DNA of 64,000 nucleotides from RDYJ01 sp034931405. Lineage in GTDB: Bacteria; Cyanobacteriota; Cyanobacteriia; Cyanobacteriales; Nostocaceae. A program made the translations under genes and the position numbers. The notes under the pieces were generated by a model. That model made no database searches and was not told where the DNA came from. It saw only the letters and a list, made by a program, of their open reading frames with translations. The stretch covers positions 62,001 to 126,000 of the forward strand of contig NZ_JAYGHA010000003.1 of the NCBI RefSeq assembly GCF_034931405.1, in the 5' to 3' direction. Below are positions 34,658 to 43,979 of this stretch, in pieces; position 1 is the stretch's first letter, and the number at the start of each line of letters is the position of its first letter.

Positions 34658-36034
34658 TTAATTTATTGGTAAGTCTCGTAAATAATAGAATTTATCTGTT
34701 TTCCAGTCGTTTCCTTTTTCTCTTCCTAAGTAACCTGTTAGGGGTGATGATAGTTCTATTAATAAATCATGTACTATTTCATCTGTTAAAGTTGATTTAT
34801 TGATGGCGTTATAGTGACTACGAATTTCTATGACTGTTACAGAATTTTGATTTGTTGATTTAGGAATTTCTTTGACTGCTTGAATAATGTGCGATCGCAA
34901 TTTTATCTCTTGTTCTATTTTATCTATATATTCGTTAATTTTATCATCAATTTGCCCCGGTTCTAAGTATTGTTTTAATTCAATTAAATTTATCGCACCT
35001 GGATATTTTGCTTTGAGTTCAACTAATTTTTGTAATGTCATAGTTTTGATGATACTGATTTTTGATATTTGGGCAGATTCTTTCAGATTTTTAGTGGGTT
35101 CACTGGGTCCAATAATCAAACGCATCGCTTGATCATAATTTTCTTTAAGATGTCTTTTAGCAATTCTAAATAATTCTTCTGTTGCATTGTCAGGAATACT
35201 TTTACCTGCTTTACATTCGCAAACAATAGGATAAGGTTGTGAACAATATAAATCTAAACCTCCAGCACCACCTTTGTAATCTTCCTCCACTTTAAATCCT
35301 AAAAAATCAAGACTTTGGCGTGTGATAATTTCAAAATCTGTACCCGCTTGGTAATTACTTTTTTTCTCATTTTTTTCTATGCTTCTATCTCCTAAAGATG
35401 TAATCGTTTTTATCCAAGCTAAATCAGATGTATTTCTAGTTGGTGCATTACTCCAACCCAAAAATACTTTGATATCATTTTCTAATTGTTGTGCTGCTGG
35501 GTTATTTTGGGCTATTTGTGATAAAGCAATTTGTAATTCTTCCAATTCAGTATTTGGAGAAGGTTCTCGTTTTTCTAGTTGTTGTTTACGTTGAATAAAT
35601 ACCTGATTACTTAATACGGGTTTATCTTCAGAAGCGGAAATATTAGGTAAACCGACAAATTTACCTAGTTTATCTTGAATATTTGGATTAACTGGAACTT
35701 CAATAAATTGAGGTAAATGATAAACACGCAAATAAGCCAGAAAAATATTTTCATGTTTCTGTATTATTGCCTCAAATGCTTCTGGTGTCCAGATTGTTAA
35801 TTTTGATAAAACATCTAATGGAGTTGTTTTATCTAGAATTTGGCAAAGCTCACATTTAGCCCAAGCTTTAATTAAGAGTATATTTCCTGTAGTATTAACA
35901 GGATAAAGAGCGAATTTTTGACCAGGACGAATAAACATCCTGGGTAAAGCTGCTATTGTGCGTCCTTGTATTAAGGCTTCAATATCAGAGACAGATAAAC
36001 ACAATGCTGTTGAAAGTGAAAAAGATTGATTCAT
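34658..36034 (-). CDS. DUF1802-type protein with PD-(D/E)XK nuclease-like domain
   Basis: The 458-residue protein has an N-terminal region (about 1-200; ALCLSVSDIEALIQGRTIAALPRMFI, KAWAKCELCQI) resembling DUF1802. It is followed by a restriction-like domain with F234-E235, D261 (GGAGGLDLYC) and E273-C-K275 (VCECKAGKS). The E...D...ExK spacing is that of PD-(D/E)XK nucleases such as Mrr-type enzymes. The C-terminus has helical segments and ends with YYLRDLPIN. It is the last gene of a three-gene minus-strand run and starts 10 bases after the ATPase gene. A nuclease role is inferred. Confidence 0.68.
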   Translation of the reverse strand: MNQSFSLSTALCLSVSDIEALIQGRTIAALPRMFIRPGQKFALYPVNTTGNILLIKAWAKCELCQILDKTTPLDVLSKLTIWTPEAFEAIIQKHENIFLAYLRVYHLPQFIEVPVNPNIQDKLGKFVGLPNISASEDKPVLSNQVFIQRKQQLEKREPSPNTELEELQIALSQIAQNNPAAQQLENDIKVFLGWSNAPTRNTSDLAWIKTITSLGDRSIEKNEKKSNYQAGTDFEIITRQSLDFLGFKVEEDYKGGAGGLDLYCSQPYPIVCECKAGKSIPDNATEELFRIAKRHLKENYDQAMRLIIGPSEPTKNLKESAQISKISIIKTMTLQKLVELKAKYPGAINLIELKQYLEPGQIDDKINEYIDKIEQEIKLRSHIIQAVKEIPKSTNQNSVTVIEIRSHYNAINKSTLTDEIVHDLLIELSSPLTGYLGREKGNDWKTDKFYYLRDLPIN

Positions 36035-36044
36035 TTCTAATTAG

Positions 36045-37916
36045 CTATAGGTTGAATTTAATATCATCGGTATTCTCAACACTTTGAGGAATCATAATAG
36101 GTAATCCATCATCAGTTAAATGAGTTGGTTCTTGTCCCGACGGGTCACTTAAAATTTCTCGAATCAAAGGATTTGTAATTGCAATTTTTTTCTGTTTAAT
36201 AAACTCAAAAATTTGCTCTTCTGTCAACTCATAACTATCTCGATTCTCCCAAACATAAAATATAGCTAAAAGAGGTTTAATGTCTTGAATTTGCAAACTC
36301 ACCCATTCTCCACCTTTTTCTTTCAAAAGAATTCTCAAGTTTTCTTTAGCTGCTGAAGCAGCAGGAGCAATTTTCTTTGAACGCACTAAGCAACCACGAG
36401 TTAAATCAAATTTTTGATAATCAATTAATCTACTCAAAGCTGTTGTAACCCCAACACCACCTGATTGTTGTACAACGTCTACTCCAATTTTAGTTTTTTG
36501 TTGATTTCCAATAATTTTAAAATCAAGATAGTTATCATGTGGTACATCTTCAATCTTTTCAATTGTCACTCCTTCTATGGTTTCACCTATTAGCCTTTCA
36601 AAAGAAAATTTAAGGGCTTTAGAAATTTCTTGTTCATTATCTAGCAGTAAATTGATAGAATTTTTCAAATGTACTACTTCACTTTGAAAGTATGGTTTAA
36701 CAGGATGAGGATCTATTGGTAATTTTTCTGGTGGATCATTTGGTTGTTTTCCATTAAAATTATCCGCACACCATTTTAAAACTGACCTAATAGTAGGTTT
36801 ACCTTTACCAAGTTCTCTGAGTTTGTTTTCATTAAATGGGTAGAGAGGATGAGGAGGAGTGTGTTGATATTTTTGATAAAACTCTTGTAACCATGTTTTA
36901 ACCAAAGCAACAATTTCATCAGAATTGAGATACTTTAAAACTATTGGTTGTCTATCAGCTTTGTCACTTACTAATCTATCAATTACAGCTTCAGCATTTG
37001 GTAAATAATTGATTTGATCACGCCATATTTCAGGATACATTGCTAATAGTAATATACCTTTGTCAAGGTTATTATATAAATCCTTGGCTAAATTAGCGAT
37101 AATTTGCGCTGCTGTAAATCCATTATCTGCAATGTCCGCAATATCTAATTCATCAAAACAAATCACAGGAACTCGATAATCACTGACAATATCTAAAATT
37201 TGCCGAACATTATTTAATGCTTGAGTTTCTTTGTCACTGTTGGTAATATTTGGTAATCCCATTATTTTAGCCGTTTCTTCTGGCAATTCTCGCCCTGCAA
37301 GCCAATAATTTGCTGCATTAATATGGATTTTGGAAAGTGTCCATATAATTGATTGAATTATGTAAGTATTAGTAATTTCAGGTTTAATTTCCAGTATTTT
37401 TCTTGTTATTTGTTCAACTACTTTACCAGAATGTTTCTCTAATAAAGCTGGAAAGATTTTATCAATATATTGTTCAGTTGTATACTTCCATTGCATTCCT
37501 TCATTAATTAAAGATGCTGCTATTTCTTGCCATTGCATCACATTAGGTTTAGAAAATGATCTTAAACTAGATGTAACACTTTCTAAAAACTGATTTTGAA
37601 TTTGATTCAAGTTATCATATCTACTCATGTAGATAAATAAGCTATCTTTTCTTGTTTGTAATTGATGGCGAATTCGGCTAATGATGTGACTTTTACCTAG
37701 TCCTTTTTCCGCAGTCATTGTAATCCCTACTGTCTGACGTTGACCTTGATTAATTTTGTCAATTGCATCAAATACAGCATTAGAAGCATGAGCATTAATT
37801 GAAGGAACATCAGGAAAACTTTTTCCCCATATTTGCTGAGGTCTAACTACAATATGTCCTGCAAATGGGTTATGAGTCTTAATTAATTCATCAATGCTAG
37901 ATGTGTTAGTAGTCAT
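36045..37916 (-). CDS. Large P-loop ATPase of the three-gene module
   Basis: The protein has about 623 residues from ATG 37916 (an upstream in-frame start at 37982 would overlap the preceding gene). A Walker A-like loop AEKGLGKS is at 69-76, Walker B VICFDELD at 251-258, with the AAA-like segment FPDVPSINAHASNAVFDAID before it. The C-terminal half includes DFKIIGNQQKTKIGVDVVQQSGG, which may be a degenerate nuclease-like fold. It probably works with the nuclease-like protein encoded next to it. I do not recognise the exact family. Confidence 0.65.
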   Translation of the reverse strand: MTTNTSSIDELIKTHNPFAGHIVVRPQQIWGKSFPDVPSINAHASNAVFDAIDKINQGQRQTVGITMTAEKGLGKSHIISRIRHQLQTRKDSLFIYMSRYDNLNQIQNQFLESVTSSLRSFSKPNVMQWQEIAASLINEGMQWKYTTEQYIDKIFPALLEKHSGKVVEQITRKILEIKPEITNTYIIQSIIWTLSKIHINAANYWLAGRELPEETAKIMGLPNITNSDKETQALNNVRQILDIVSDYRVPVICFDELDIADIADNGFTAAQIIANLAKDLYNNLDKGILLLAMYPEIWRDQINYLPNAEAVIDRLVSDKADRQPIVLKYLNSDEIVALVKTWLQEFYQKYQHTPPHPLYPFNENKLRELGKGKPTIRSVLKWCADNFNGKQPNDPPEKLPIDPHPVKPYFQSEVVHLKNSINLLLDNEQEISKALKFSFERLIGETIEGVTIEKIEDVPHDNYLDFKIIGNQQKTKIGVDVVQQSGGVGVTTALSRLIDYQKFDLTRGCLVRSKKIAPAASAAKENLRILLKEKGGEWVSLQIQDIKPLLAIFYVWENRDSYELTEEQIFEFIKQKKIAITNPLIREILSDPSGQEPTHLTDDGLPIMIPQSVENTDDIKFNL

Positions 37917-37954
37917 AATAATGTAAAGTTGGTGTGTGAAGATTTCAATGAGAT

Positions 37955-38629
37955 TTAAGCTTTCAAAAGTCGAGCGTAACAACGTAAACCATCTAATTCT
38001 GTACTGACAGAATCTTCTATTTTGTCTGGTGCGCTATCTTCTACACTCCCTCCTTGAAGTTGGAAAATATCATCTGCTTGCATTTCTAGTAGAAAATCAT
38101 TAAATTCTGTCCTGTTAACTCGTTCTCCTATTGTTCTCCTAATGCGATAAATAGGTACTAAATTATTAAAGTTGTGTTCATAATTCAACTTGTCATAAAC
38201 ATTCAACGCGACAGACTTAAACTCCTCATAAGAACCAATAACCCCACCCTTAACCGCATCAACTAACGCAACCGGCGCACTTACCGCAACATCAATCTGA
38301 CCTATCCACCGCAGCAACGCATTAGCAGCCCAAGTACCAACAATAGTCCCCTCAAACTTAAACTCACCACTACGCAAACCCGCACCCAACACTTCTAAAC
38401 CTATGGGTGACATGAGAGAGTAACCAGTTCGAGAAACATTAACCGCCCCCTGCATTTGCAAATCCTCTAAAATCTCCTTATAGTCGGCCATCTTCTGACC
38501 TTTAGCCACTATCCGCTTCGTCAGTAAACCTTTTTTCACTTCTTGTTCACTTGCTCCCAAATCCCACAACGCAAGCAGCAAGCGAGTTTGAGCGTAACCC
38601 GCCTGTAATTCCTTTGTTTTTGAACTCAT
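37955..38629 (-). CDS. Uncharacterised helical protein, first gene of the module
   Basis: The 224-residue protein has TRLLLALWDLGASEQEVKKGLLTKRIVAKGQKMADYKEILEDLQMQGAVNV, which looks like a winged-helix region, and a C-terminal segment YRIRRTIGERVNRTEFNDFLLEMQADDIFQLQGG that resembles a second one. This fits DNA binding or ATPase-partner roles; no family is recognised. The ATPase starts 38 bases downstream. The gene has its own upstream region of 230 bases. Confidence 0.55.
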   Translation of the reverse strand: MSSKTKELQAGYAQTRLLLALWDLGASEQEVKKGLLTKRIVAKGQKMADYKEILEDLQMQGAVNVSRTGYSLMSPIGLEVLGAGLRSGEFKFEGTIVGTWAANALLRWIGQIDVAVSAPVALVDAVKGGVIGSYEEFKSVALNVYDKLNYEHNFNNLVPIYRIRRTIGERVNRTEFNDFLLEMQADDIFQLQGGSVEDSAPDKIEDSVSTELDGLRCYARLLKA

Positions 38630-38861
38630 GATGATGTGTGTTAAATAACTAACATTATTATAATAATGATTGTAATTTTTATGTCACCATAATCAAAAAA
38701 TTGTTTATTTTCTAGATATTCCTTATAAATAGCTCAAACTATCTACACAAAAAGCAATAGAGAATTTACGTAACTTATCAATTTAGCAGTTACCCGATAC
38801 TGAATATAAAAGTGTTATAATAGTTGTCTAACCGATTTCTCAAAATAGAGGAAAACTAAAC

Positions 38862-39110
38862 ATGAAATTTAGAGGTATAAAACGCGGTCAAAACATTGAA
38901 ATCATAGAACAAATTAATAATATTCCCGATGGAACAGAAATAATAGTAGATTTGAATTTTATTGAAAAGCAAATTTCCGCACCACAATTATCTTTAACAG
39001 AAGAGGAAAAATTAGCTAAACTAAATAAATTATTTGGTGTGTGGGAAAATCAACCTGATTTAACCGAAATATTTACAGAAATTGACCAACAACGCCATGC
39101 TTATCAATGA
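38862..39110 (+). CDS. Small antitoxin-like protein (AF2212/DUF104-like N-terminus)
   Basis: The 82-residue protein begins MKFRGIKRGQNIEIIEQINNIPDGTEIIVDL, similar to AF2212-type antitoxin beta strands, then an acidic linker (SLTEEEKLAKLNKLFGVWENQPDL). No toxin gene follows directly; the next gene is on the other strand. It may be an orphan antitoxin or a decayed pair. Confidence 0.5.
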   Translation: MKFRGIKRGQNIEIIEQINNIPDGTEIIVDLNFIEKQISAPQLSLTEEEKLAKLNKLFGVWENQPDLTEIFTEIDQQRHAYQ

Positions 39111-39197
39111 AAATGATTTGCAGATTTTAATTGTCTGAATCACCACATCCTGTAAATCCTAAAATCCTGGATATCCAGATTCAGACAAAATATTTAA

Positions 39198-39261
39198 AGA
39201 TCCCCGACTTCTTTTTTATCTTCTCAATAAATTATAAATTAATCTCAGAAGTCGGGGATCT
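39198..39261. repeat. Hairpin repeat overlapping the stop of the aldo/keto reductase
   Basis: AGATCCCCGACTTCT at the left and AGAAGTCGGGGATCT at the right enclose an AT-rich middle. The last two bases are part of the stop codon (TAG) of the minus-strand gene ending at 39260. Confidence 0.8.
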
Positions 39262-40390
39262 AACTCCACAACCTCCTCCCAGCTTTCCCATTTAATCTTT
39301 CATGGGTATCATTTAACAAAGTCGGAATATCTAAATTTTCAGGACATTTCGGTAAACAATCTCCGCATTCTGTACAACGATTTCCCTTCATTCCTGGAAA
39401 CCAATGACCTGCATTTTCAAACATTCCATAACGATATTTACCATAATCATTCATATCATAAGCAACAGCTAAATTTCTTAATCTTAAAACTTCAGGAATA
39501 TTGATATTTTCAGGACAAGGTAAACAAGCATAACATTGACTACATTTATCAGTTCCTAAAACTTGATCTTGGTGTTTTTCTAAGTTTTTAAAAACTTGTA
39601 TCTCTTCTATTGTTAACTCATTAATATTATGAGAAACTGCCAAAGGTGCAATTAATTCTTCTGGAGTTGCAGCACCTACGCTTAAAGTAGTAATTCTTGA
39701 ATCACTCAATAAAAATCTATAATTTAATTCTAAAGGTGTAAATGGTTGACAAAGTTCCTTTAATTTATCTGGTGGTGTATAAAGTCTTCCTCCTTTATCA
39801 GCAGGAGAAATAATAAACACACCCATATCTTTGTCTGTCGCTGCTTGAATAGCTAAAGAGTTACGTTGGAAAAAATAATAATAATGAAGATTAACAAATT
39901 CAAAAAAACCTGTATTAATTGCTGCCAAAATAATCTCTAAAGCACCATGAGTAGAAAAACCAATATGTTTAACTCTGCCATCATTTACTGCTTCTTGTAC
40001 AGCTTGCATACAACCGTTTTTAGCTTCTACCCATTCCAGATGTTGTTTAGTATTTAAACCATGAATACCCAAACAATCTAAATAATCTAAATTTAAACGT
40101 TTTAAAGATTCATCAATGTATCGACGCATGGAGTCAGCATCAGCACAAGGGGGAATTTTAGAAGTGATATATAATTGATTGCGTGGTACAGACAAACCGC
40201 TTTTTATTACTGTACCTAAATACTCCTCGCTTTGACCATAACCCCTAGCGGTTTCTATGTGATTAATTCCCAAAGATAAAGCTTTTTCAATAGTTTTTTG
40301 GGCAGTTTCGACGTTAGCTAAATAACGCATTGTCCCCAAAGAAAAAACTGAAAGCTGTAAATTTGTTTTACCAAAACGGCGATATTTCAT
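39260..40390 (-). CDS. Aldo/keto reductase with C-terminal ferredoxin domain
   Basis: The 376-residue protein has a TIM-barrel aldo/keto reductase part (KYRRFGKTNLQLSVFSLGTMR; INHIETARGYGQSEEYLG with the catalytic Tyr; ITSKIPP). A C-terminal Fe-S domain follows, with CSQCYACLPCPENINIP and CTECGDCLPKCPENLDIP. The cysteine pattern is the two-cluster type seen in ferredoxin-linked AKRs. Electrons may come from ferredoxin rather than NADPH; substrate unknown. The stop codon lies in a repeat. Confidence 0.88.
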   Translation of the reverse strand: MKYRRFGKTNLQLSVFSLGTMRYLANVETAQKTIEKALSLGINHIETARGYGQSEEYLGTVIKSGLSVPRNQLYITSKIPPCADADSMRRYIDESLKRLNLDYLDCLGIHGLNTKQHLEWVEAKNGCMQAVQEAVNDGRVKHIGFSTHGALEIILAAINTGFFEFVNLHYYYFFQRNSLAIQAATDKDMGVFIISPADKGGRLYTPPDKLKELCQPFTPLELNYRFLLSDSRITTLSVGAATPEELIAPLAVSHNINELTIEEIQVFKNLEKHQDQVLGTDKCSQCYACLPCPENINIPEVLRLRNLAVAYDMNDYGKYRYGMFENAGHWFPGMKGNRCTECGDCLPKCPENLDIPTLLNDTHERLNGKAGRRLWS

Positions 40391-40527
40391 AAAGTCAGGT
40401 GACAGGTGACAGGTGACAGGTGACAGAATAAATATTACTTATTCCCCATTCTTCATTCTTCATTCTAAATTCCCCAGTCCCCAGTCCCCAGTCCCCAGTC
40501 CCCAGTCCCCAGTCCCCAGTCCCCTAT
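40391..40527. repeat. Two heptamer arrays between convergent-operon genes
   Basis: The array at 40397-40426 is AGGTGAC repeated four times. The second at 40472-40524 is CCCCAGT repeated seven times. Between them a 45-base segment (GAATAAATATTACTTATTCC then AATGAAGAATG-like text) is the reverse complement of part of 42058-42119. STRR-type. Confidence 0.8.
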
Positions 40528-41025
40528 TTAACTATCACCATTACCAAATCGTTTGATCAAATCTTCAGGACGAAGATTAGAAACAAATTCTCGGAAAGCT
40601 TCTTGTTCAGCTTCATCAGCATCACGGTCAACGGGAATAGAAGCATCTGCTACTACTTCTTCCATTACCCAAATCGGTGCATTTGTCCGTAAAGCAATAG
40701 CGATCGCATCACTAGGACGGGCATCAATTTCTTTTTTTACCTCGCCTTGCTGTACAATTAAAGCAGCGTAAAATGTATCCTTTTGCAAAGAATGGATAAT
40801 CACCTTTTCTAAGGTCATATTCCATGCTTCCAAAATATTCACCATCAGGTCATGAGTTAAAGGTCGAGGTGGTTTTTGATGCTCCATAGCACCCATAATT
40901 GCCCTTGCTTGATCCTGACCGATATAAATTGGCAAAGCCCGACGATCTGAACTATCTTTCAAGAGTACAATCGGACTGCGGGTTATGGCATCTAATGCTA
41001 TACCAGCGACTCTCATTTCAATCAT
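40528..41025 (-). CDS. Bifunctional nuclease family protein (DUF151)
   Basis: The 165-residue protein matches DUF151: VAGIALDAITRSPIVLLKD, RALPIYIGQDQARAIMGAMEHQKPPRPLTHDLM and ARPSDAIAIALRTNAPIWV. Plant and cyanobacterial members (BBD type) are linked to RNase/DNase activity and stress defence. Start is ATG 41025. It lies on its own between heptamer arrays and ribE, in divergent orientation to ribE. Confidence 0.92.
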   Translation of the reverse strand: MIEMRVAGIALDAITRSPIVLLKDSSDRRALPIYIGQDQARAIMGAMEHQKPPRPLTHDLMVNILEAWNMTLEKVIIHSLQKDTFYAALIVQQGEVKKEIDARPSDAIAIALRTNAPIWVMEEVVADASIPVDRDADEAEQEAFREFVSNLRPEDLIKRFGNGDS

Positions 41026-41394
41026 TGGCTAACCCTCAAAAATCTTTTAATTGCTTGAGTGCTATGTGGCAAATAATACCCTTGCTTGGGTTGTTCTGGG
41101 ACAGAAGTAAACATAGAGCTTTTCTTCTTTATAATGGCTTCTATTAAACTGCTATATAAAACCCAGGTAATCTGGACTTTATTTTTTCTGCAATGACTTA
41201 TGTCAAGCTATCCTCTCCCAAAATAATCATCATCTTAACCAAGTATGCCTTGAGATTGATGTGAATGTGTGAAATTTGATCAACCAAAAAAATTTCCGAA
41301 ATTATTTTTAAAAGGTTTTACATTTTTGGTCGTAATTATCAGTTGATTTCAGCCAAAATTAAGCAATAAATAGAGTTAGTTTGGCAGAAAAATC

Positions 41395-42051
41395 ATGTTT
41401 ACAGGATTAATTCAAGGATTAGGTAAAATCAAACCCTTATCGAGCGATTCATGGCAGATTACTTTTATCAGCCATTCGGATGTTATTATGCACGATTTGA
41501 CTTATGGCGATAGTGTAGCAGTAGACGGCGTATGTCTAACAGTGGAAGAGATTTTAAAAGATGGCTTTATAGCCACCGCTTCACCAGAAACCCTACGTCG
41601 TACCACTTTAGCTAGAGAAGAAACCCAAGCCAGATATGTCAACCTAGAAACATCGCTGCGAGTGGGTGGTAAAGTAGGAGGTCATTTTGTCATGGGTCAT
41701 GTAGACGGCATGGGAGAGTTAGTAGCAGCAGAACAGACAGCGACTTCTTGGGAAATGACCTTTGCTGCACCGGATGCGATCGCTCGCTATATCGTCCCCA
41801 AAGGTAGCATCGCCATCAATGGTATTAGCCTCACTGTAGCCACCTATCAACCCGAACACTGTCAGTTTACAGCAGCCGTCATTCCTCTCACCTACTCGGA
41901 AACAAACCTAAGTCATTTAGTCCCTGGTAGCTGGGTAAATCTAGAAGCAGATATCCTCGGTAAATACGTTGAAAAATTCATCTCTCCCGGAAAAACCCAT
42001 CATCAAGAAGACATTTCACCCGCATTCTTAGTAGAACACGGGTATTTATAG
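41395..42051 (+). CDS. ribE: Riboflavin synthase
   Basis: The 218-residue protein dismutates two 6,7-dimethyl-8-ribityllumazine molecules into riboflavin. It has the two homologous lumazine-binding domains: MFTGLIQGLGKI and later VKAI-type second half with GHFVMGHVDGMGEL and LADILGKYVEKF-like end. It is isolated from other rib genes. I see no FMN riboswitch in the upstream 240 bases (no AGGGG-type aptamer pattern). Confidence 0.95.
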   Translation: MFTGLIQGLGKIKPLSSDSWQITFISHSDVIMHDLTYGDSVAVDGVCLTVEEILKDGFIATASPETLRRTTLAREETQARYVNLETSLRVGGKVGGHFVMGHVDGMGELVAAEQTATSWEMTFAAPDAIARYIVPKGSIAINGISLTVATYQPEHCQFTAAVIPLTYSETNLSHLVPGSWVNLEADILGKYVEKFISPGKTHHQEDISPAFLVEHGYL

Positions 42052-42115
42052 GGATGGGGGAATTTAGAATTTAGAATTTAGAATGAAGAATGGGGAATAA
42101 GTAATATTTATTCTG

Positions 42116-42203
42116 TCACCAGTCACCAGTCACCAGTCACCAGTCACCAGTCACCAGTCACCAGTCACTAGTCCCCATCTCCCCATCTCCCCATCTCCCC
42201 ATC
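42116..42203. repeat. Heptamer array CACCAGT, followed by CCCCATCT repeats
   Basis: CACCAGT-type heptamers are repeated seven times (42116-42168), followed by about four CCCCATCT units to the end of the peptidase gene at 42207. Part of the upstream text (42058-42119) is an inverted copy of 40424-40471. STRR-type. Confidence 0.8.
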
Positions 42204-42206
42204 TTC

Positions 42207-43820
42207 CTACCTAGCCTGTGCTGTGCGTCTGCTGTACAACAAGTTATTGAGTCCAGCTTGTAACTTCACACCAGGGTCAACAGCAACCCAGCCGTTGGCG
42301 GTTAGGTGGCGGACTTCAAAGTGCAAGTGAGGACCAGTAGAGTTACCAGTGCTACCAACGCGGCCGATCACAGTTCCTGGTTCTACCCACTGACCGGGAC
42401 GAACTAGGATTTCTGACATATGCGCGTAAAGAGTTTGTTGGGCAGAACTGTGATTAACGGTGACGGTTAAACCATAACCACCCATCCAATCAGCGGTTTC
42501 CACTTGACCTCTAGCCGCTGCTAAAATTGGTGTACCTGTGGGCGCTCCTATATCTGTACCAGCGTGGAAACGGCGATCGCCACTAATAGGATGTATCCGC
42601 CAACCAAACAAAGAAGTCACAGGTGCAGCAAAAGACACGGGAAAAGCTACTCCAGAAGCACCACCACGGTAAGCAAAGGCATTACTATAAGGAACTTGTG
42701 GTAAAACCGATGCCAGGGCGAAATCATAGGAGACATTACTCGGACGTGGTTCCACATTACCCTCAGCCATTGGTGCAGGTAAAGACCCAAAACTGGGGGC
42801 TATGGGTGTAGCACTGACTGTTGTAGTTGACGAAAACTCGCTAGGTTGAGGAATAAACCGATTAGGACGATAAGCGGTTTTTGTAGAACTGCTAGTATTT
42901 GCCTGGGGAGTACGCCAACTCTGATTATTATTGACAGCAGCTGCCACCGTCTTCACAACAGTTTGGGTTTGTGGGCTAGACTTAGTGGCTACCTGCGGTG
43001 CTTTTGGCGCTTTTTCTAAACTAGCGGTTTCACTTTTTTTGATCCAACTAGGTGCTGATTTTTTGGGAGAATCAGCTACACGGGGAGTATCGGTTGCTTT
43101 TTTACCACAAGCACCAGCAGCAATTTCTTTTTTAGAGAAAACAGCTTCACAACCGCTAGAGCGTTCTGTGACAACGACAGAACTGGGTGCTTCATATTTG
43201 CCAGTTGCAGTCCCGTTGTATTCTGTGGGATCAATGTAGGTGTTATTGTAATCTTTAGTTTTCCTAGCCGTTGAACTGCCAGCACCGTTAGAGTTATTTG
43301 CTGGTTTAGCCACTTCTGCCGGTTTTTCAGGTGCTGAGGGTTTTTCAGCCTGTGATTGTTCTACTTTTGGTTTAGATATTCTCACACGTACTTCCGGTTG
43401 AGAATTTTCTACTTTCGGTTTAGAGGTTCTGATGATGACAACGGGTTGAGAATTTTCTACTTTTGGTTGAGATATTCTTGTTGGTTCTGTTGTTTGGGAA
43501 ACATTTTCCTGATGGAGTTTTTTTCTCAGCCTAACTCGCCGTTCGGCAAAATCTGGTTGTGATGGTACTGCTTCTGCGGCAGGACTATCTTTTTTTGTTG
43601 GTTCTGTGACAACTACTGTCGGCTGGGAACTTTCAATAGTCGGAACAATGTTATCTACTGATGATTCCGTTTGAGCAAATACAAAACCACCACTTATAAG
43701 GCTAACACTACTCAACCAACCAAGACTCTGGGCTGGTAAGGTAGACGCAAAGCGTCTTTTTGTTAAATCTTGAGTCCGCTTATTCAAGCGTTTATGGGCA
43801 GATTTATGGCGCTGCGTCAT
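42207..43820 (-). CDS. M23 family metallopeptidase, exported, low-complexity linker
   Basis: The protein has about 537 residues from ATG 43820 (an earlier in-frame start at 43874 has no good ribosome-binding site). It begins with a basic segment and a hydrophobic signal (SLGWLSSVSLISGGFVFAQ). A long Pro/Ser/Lys/Glu-rich linker with repeated KPKVENSQP motifs follows. The C-terminal LytM/M23 zinc peptidase domain has HAGTDIGAPTGTPI, YAHMSEI and GNSTGPHLHFEVR (HxH ligand). It should cut or remodel peptidoglycan. Another ORF on the plus strand here is a shadow. Confidence 0.9.
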   Translation of the reverse strand: MTQRHKSAHKRLNKRTQDLTKRRFASTLPAQSLGWLSSVSLISGGFVFAQTESSVDNIVPTIESSQPTVVVTEPTKKDSPAAEAVPSQPDFAERRVRLRKKLHQENVSQTTEPTRISQPKVENSQPVVIIRTSKPKVENSQPEVRVRISKPKVEQSQAEKPSAPEKPAEVAKPANNSNGAGSSTARKTKDYNNTYIDPTEYNGTATGKYEAPSSVVVTERSSGCEAVFSKKEIAAGACGKKATDTPRVADSPKKSAPSWIKKSETASLEKAPKAPQVATKSSPQTQTVVKTVAAAVNNNQSWRTPQANTSSSTKTAYRPNRFIPQPSEFSSTTTVSATPIAPSFGSLPAPMAEGNVEPRPSNVSYDFALASVLPQVPYSNAFAYRGGASGVAFPVSFAAPVTSLFGWRIHPISGDRRFHAGTDIGAPTGTPILAAARGQVETADWMGGYGLTVTVNHSSAQQTLYAHMSEILVRPGQWVEPGTVIGRVGSTGNSTGPHLHFEVRHLTANGWVAVDPGVKLQAGLNNLLYSRRTAQAR

Positions 43821-43979
43821 TTTTTTTCTCAGTTGTGTGTAAATAAGTTTAAAGAGATGAGGCCAACAGAGCATTAAGCGGTCAGTGGTCAGATATTTAA
43901 TCAGTAATTTTGCAACTAGATCAATATTTTAAGGGCTGATAGCTGACAGCTGATAACTGCGGTAAAAGTTAAACAAAAG

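Noticed and set aside
41160..41394. Possible FMN riboswitch before ribE
   Set aside because: No conserved aptamer pattern was found and the segment is AT-rich with no stable stem.
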